Assembly: GCA_035529405.1 (NCBI GenBank)
Contig: DATKWV010000130.1
Coordinates: forward strand, 1 to 6,039
From: DATKWV01 sp035529405
GTDB taxonomy: Bacteria > Planctomycetota > Phycisphaerae > Sedimentisphaerales > Anaerobacaceae
Direction: 5' to 3'
DNA length: 6,039 nucleotides
How positions within the stretch are numbered: position 1 is the stretch's first letter; the number at the start of each line of letters is the position of its first letter. Made by a program: the position numbers and the translations under genes. Positions 5,048-6,039 of this stretch are shown here, one piece after another. The notes below the pieces were generated by a model. It had not been told where the DNA came from. It did no database searches and saw nothing but the letters and a program-made list of their open reading frames with translations.

Positions 5048-6039
5048 ATGGCTGGTTATTCAGGCAGATTTTACGGCAGTGCCAAACCGCGGCGGCGAAG
5101 ACGCATCGGTATGATTCTTGCACTTGTTATCGCGGTAGTGGTAATTAGCCGTATTTACAATCTTTTCGGGACAAATGCAGACCCCGCCGGAGCCCTGGCG
5201 GAAACTGGCGGCCGGAATCAGACACTGCCGGCTCCATCGCAGGTCCAGTACGAGAATAAACCCAAACCCAGTGCGGTTGCGGACACAGCTTATTCGGCAA
5301 ACAGCCTTTATGTTGACCCTTCGGGGCAGTCTATGAACGTAAAACCCGATGATATTATAGAAACCCGTGACAGATTGAATGCGATGTTACAGGTCGGCTC
5401 GCTGGAACACGGACAGGCAAGTGCGATAAAACAGCAGTTATCCGCACTTGCCGACAAGTGGCTGTTCGGCAAAACCGTTTATTCGCAGGACAGGCTTTGT
5501 GATAGCGTACTTGTGAAACCGGGCGATATGCTTTCGACAATCGGCAAGCGATATAACGTTCCATACGAGATTCTGATGGAAATTAACAATATTAAAAGTC
5601 CGACGCAGCTGCAGGCCGATGACACGATAAAAGTCATTAACGGCCCTTTTCATGCCAGGATACATCGTTCTTCGTTCACACTTGATTTGTACCTGCAGGA
5701 GACATTTGTCAGAACTTTCCCTGTAGGCGTGGGTCAGCCGGGTATGGAGACACCTACAGGCCTTTGGGCTGTCAAGCCGGGCGGTAAACTGATAAAACCG
5801 TCCTGGCGAAATCCTCTCACGGGTAAATTGTACAATGCCGAAGACCCGGATTATCCCTTAGGCTTGAGATGGATTGGGCTCGAAGGCCTGGAAGGCAGCG
5901 CCAAAGGCAGAACCGGCTTTGCCATTCACGGCACCAACGACCCCGCTGAAATCGGCGCAGCGAAATCACAGGGATGTGTTCGGATGTACAATGACGATGT
6001 GGTCCTGATTTACAACCTGCTGGTGTCCGGCCGCTCACT
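5048..6039 (+). CDS. LysM domain L,D-transpeptidase (YkuD family), partial at right edge
   Basis: Anchored periplasmic enzyme expected to bind peptidoglycan and form L,D-type (3-3) crosslinks, or to link proteins to peptide stems, through a Cys acyl-enzyme. My translation is open for 330 residues to the window end, and the domain looks nearly complete. Order: an Arg-rich cytoplasmic N-terminus (RRRRR, 15-19), a membrane helix at about 20-36, a Pro/Ala-rich linker to about 100, a helical segment (100-140), LysM (about 152-198: VKPGDMLSTIGKRYNVPYEIL, ending DDTIKVIN), then YkuD from about 202. Catalytic landmarks are FAIHGTND with His294 and SQGCVRM (307-313) with nucleophile Cys310 and Arg312. 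The position usually His in SHGC is Gln308. ATG at 5048 follows AAGGAG (5035-5040) with 7 nt spacing, the best ribosome binding site in the window. It lies 75 nt after mreC and is probably co-transcribed. Confidence 0.92.
   Translation, partial: MAGYSGRFYGSAKPRRRRRIGMILALVIAVVVISRIYNLFGTNADPAGALAETGGRNQTLPAPSQVQYENKPKPSAVADTAYSANSLYVDPSGQSMNVKPDDIIETRDRLNAMLQVGSLEHGQASAIKQQLSALADKWLFGKTVYSQDRLCDSVLVKPGDMLSTIGKRYNVPYEILMEINNIKSPTQLQADDTIKVINGPFHARIHRSSFTLDLYLQETFVRTFPVGVGQPGMETPTGLWAVKPGGKLIKPSWRNPLTGKLYNAEDPDYPLGLRWIGLEGLEGSAKGRTGFAIHGTNDPAEIGAAKSQGCVRMYNDDVVLIYNLLVSGRS

Noticed and set aside
1..6039. Possible mobile element, phage or defence system
   Set aside because: No integrase, transposase, nuclease, terminal repeats or CRISPR-like repeats were seen. 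All recognisable genes are housekeeping metabolism or cell-wall genes.

Overview
The window looks like chromosomal DNA of moderate GC content from a Gram-negative-type bacterium with a peptidoglycan wall. My best guess is a member of the Planctomycetota, class Phycisphaerae (Sedimentisphaerales-like). This is an inference from the style of the MreB, LysM/YkuD and degenerate amidase proteins, not from a marker gene. I see no tRNA, rRNA, CRISPR array, transposase or other sign of a mobile element.

Layout. (1) Bases 1-1052, minus strand: the first 350 residues of a LeuC/HacA-type 3-isopropylmalate dehydratase large subunit, cut by the left edge. (2) Bases 1053-1297: a divergent control region with a perfect TATAAT for leuC, a sigma70-like promoter facing right, two short palindromes and a 9-bp direct repeat. 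(3) Bases 1298-1948, plus strand: a GTG-started, 216-residue, mostly disordered protein of unknown function with two helical-looking segments near its C-terminus. (4) Bases 1949-2221: no convincing gene. (5) Bases 2222-2770, plus strand: a membrane-anchored protein resembling the Amidase_2/PGRP fold that appears to have lost its zinc ligands. (6) Bases 2771-3029: a leader with a strong stem-loop and a TATAAT box. (7) Bases 3030-6039, plus strand: mreB, mreC and a LysM + YkuD L,D-transpeptidase cut by the right edge. The last three are in series with 74- and 75-nt gaps.

How the genes fit together. MreB (cytoplasmic actin-like filament) and MreC (periplasmic scaffold) direct lateral wall synthesis. 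The anchored LysM/L,D-transpeptidase can bind glycan and make 3-3 crosslinks or attach proteins to peptides. The pseudo-amidase just upstream is plausibly a non-catalytic peptidoglycan-binding partner. Bases 2222-6039 thus read as a cell-envelope module, with mreD not present where it would usually follow mreC. The leucine gene is probably an unrelated neighbour across a divergent promoter region.

I do not see a clearly new multi-gene system. The items most worth a second look are the zinc-ligand-less amidase-like protein, the disordered protein and the mreBC-Ldt linkage.
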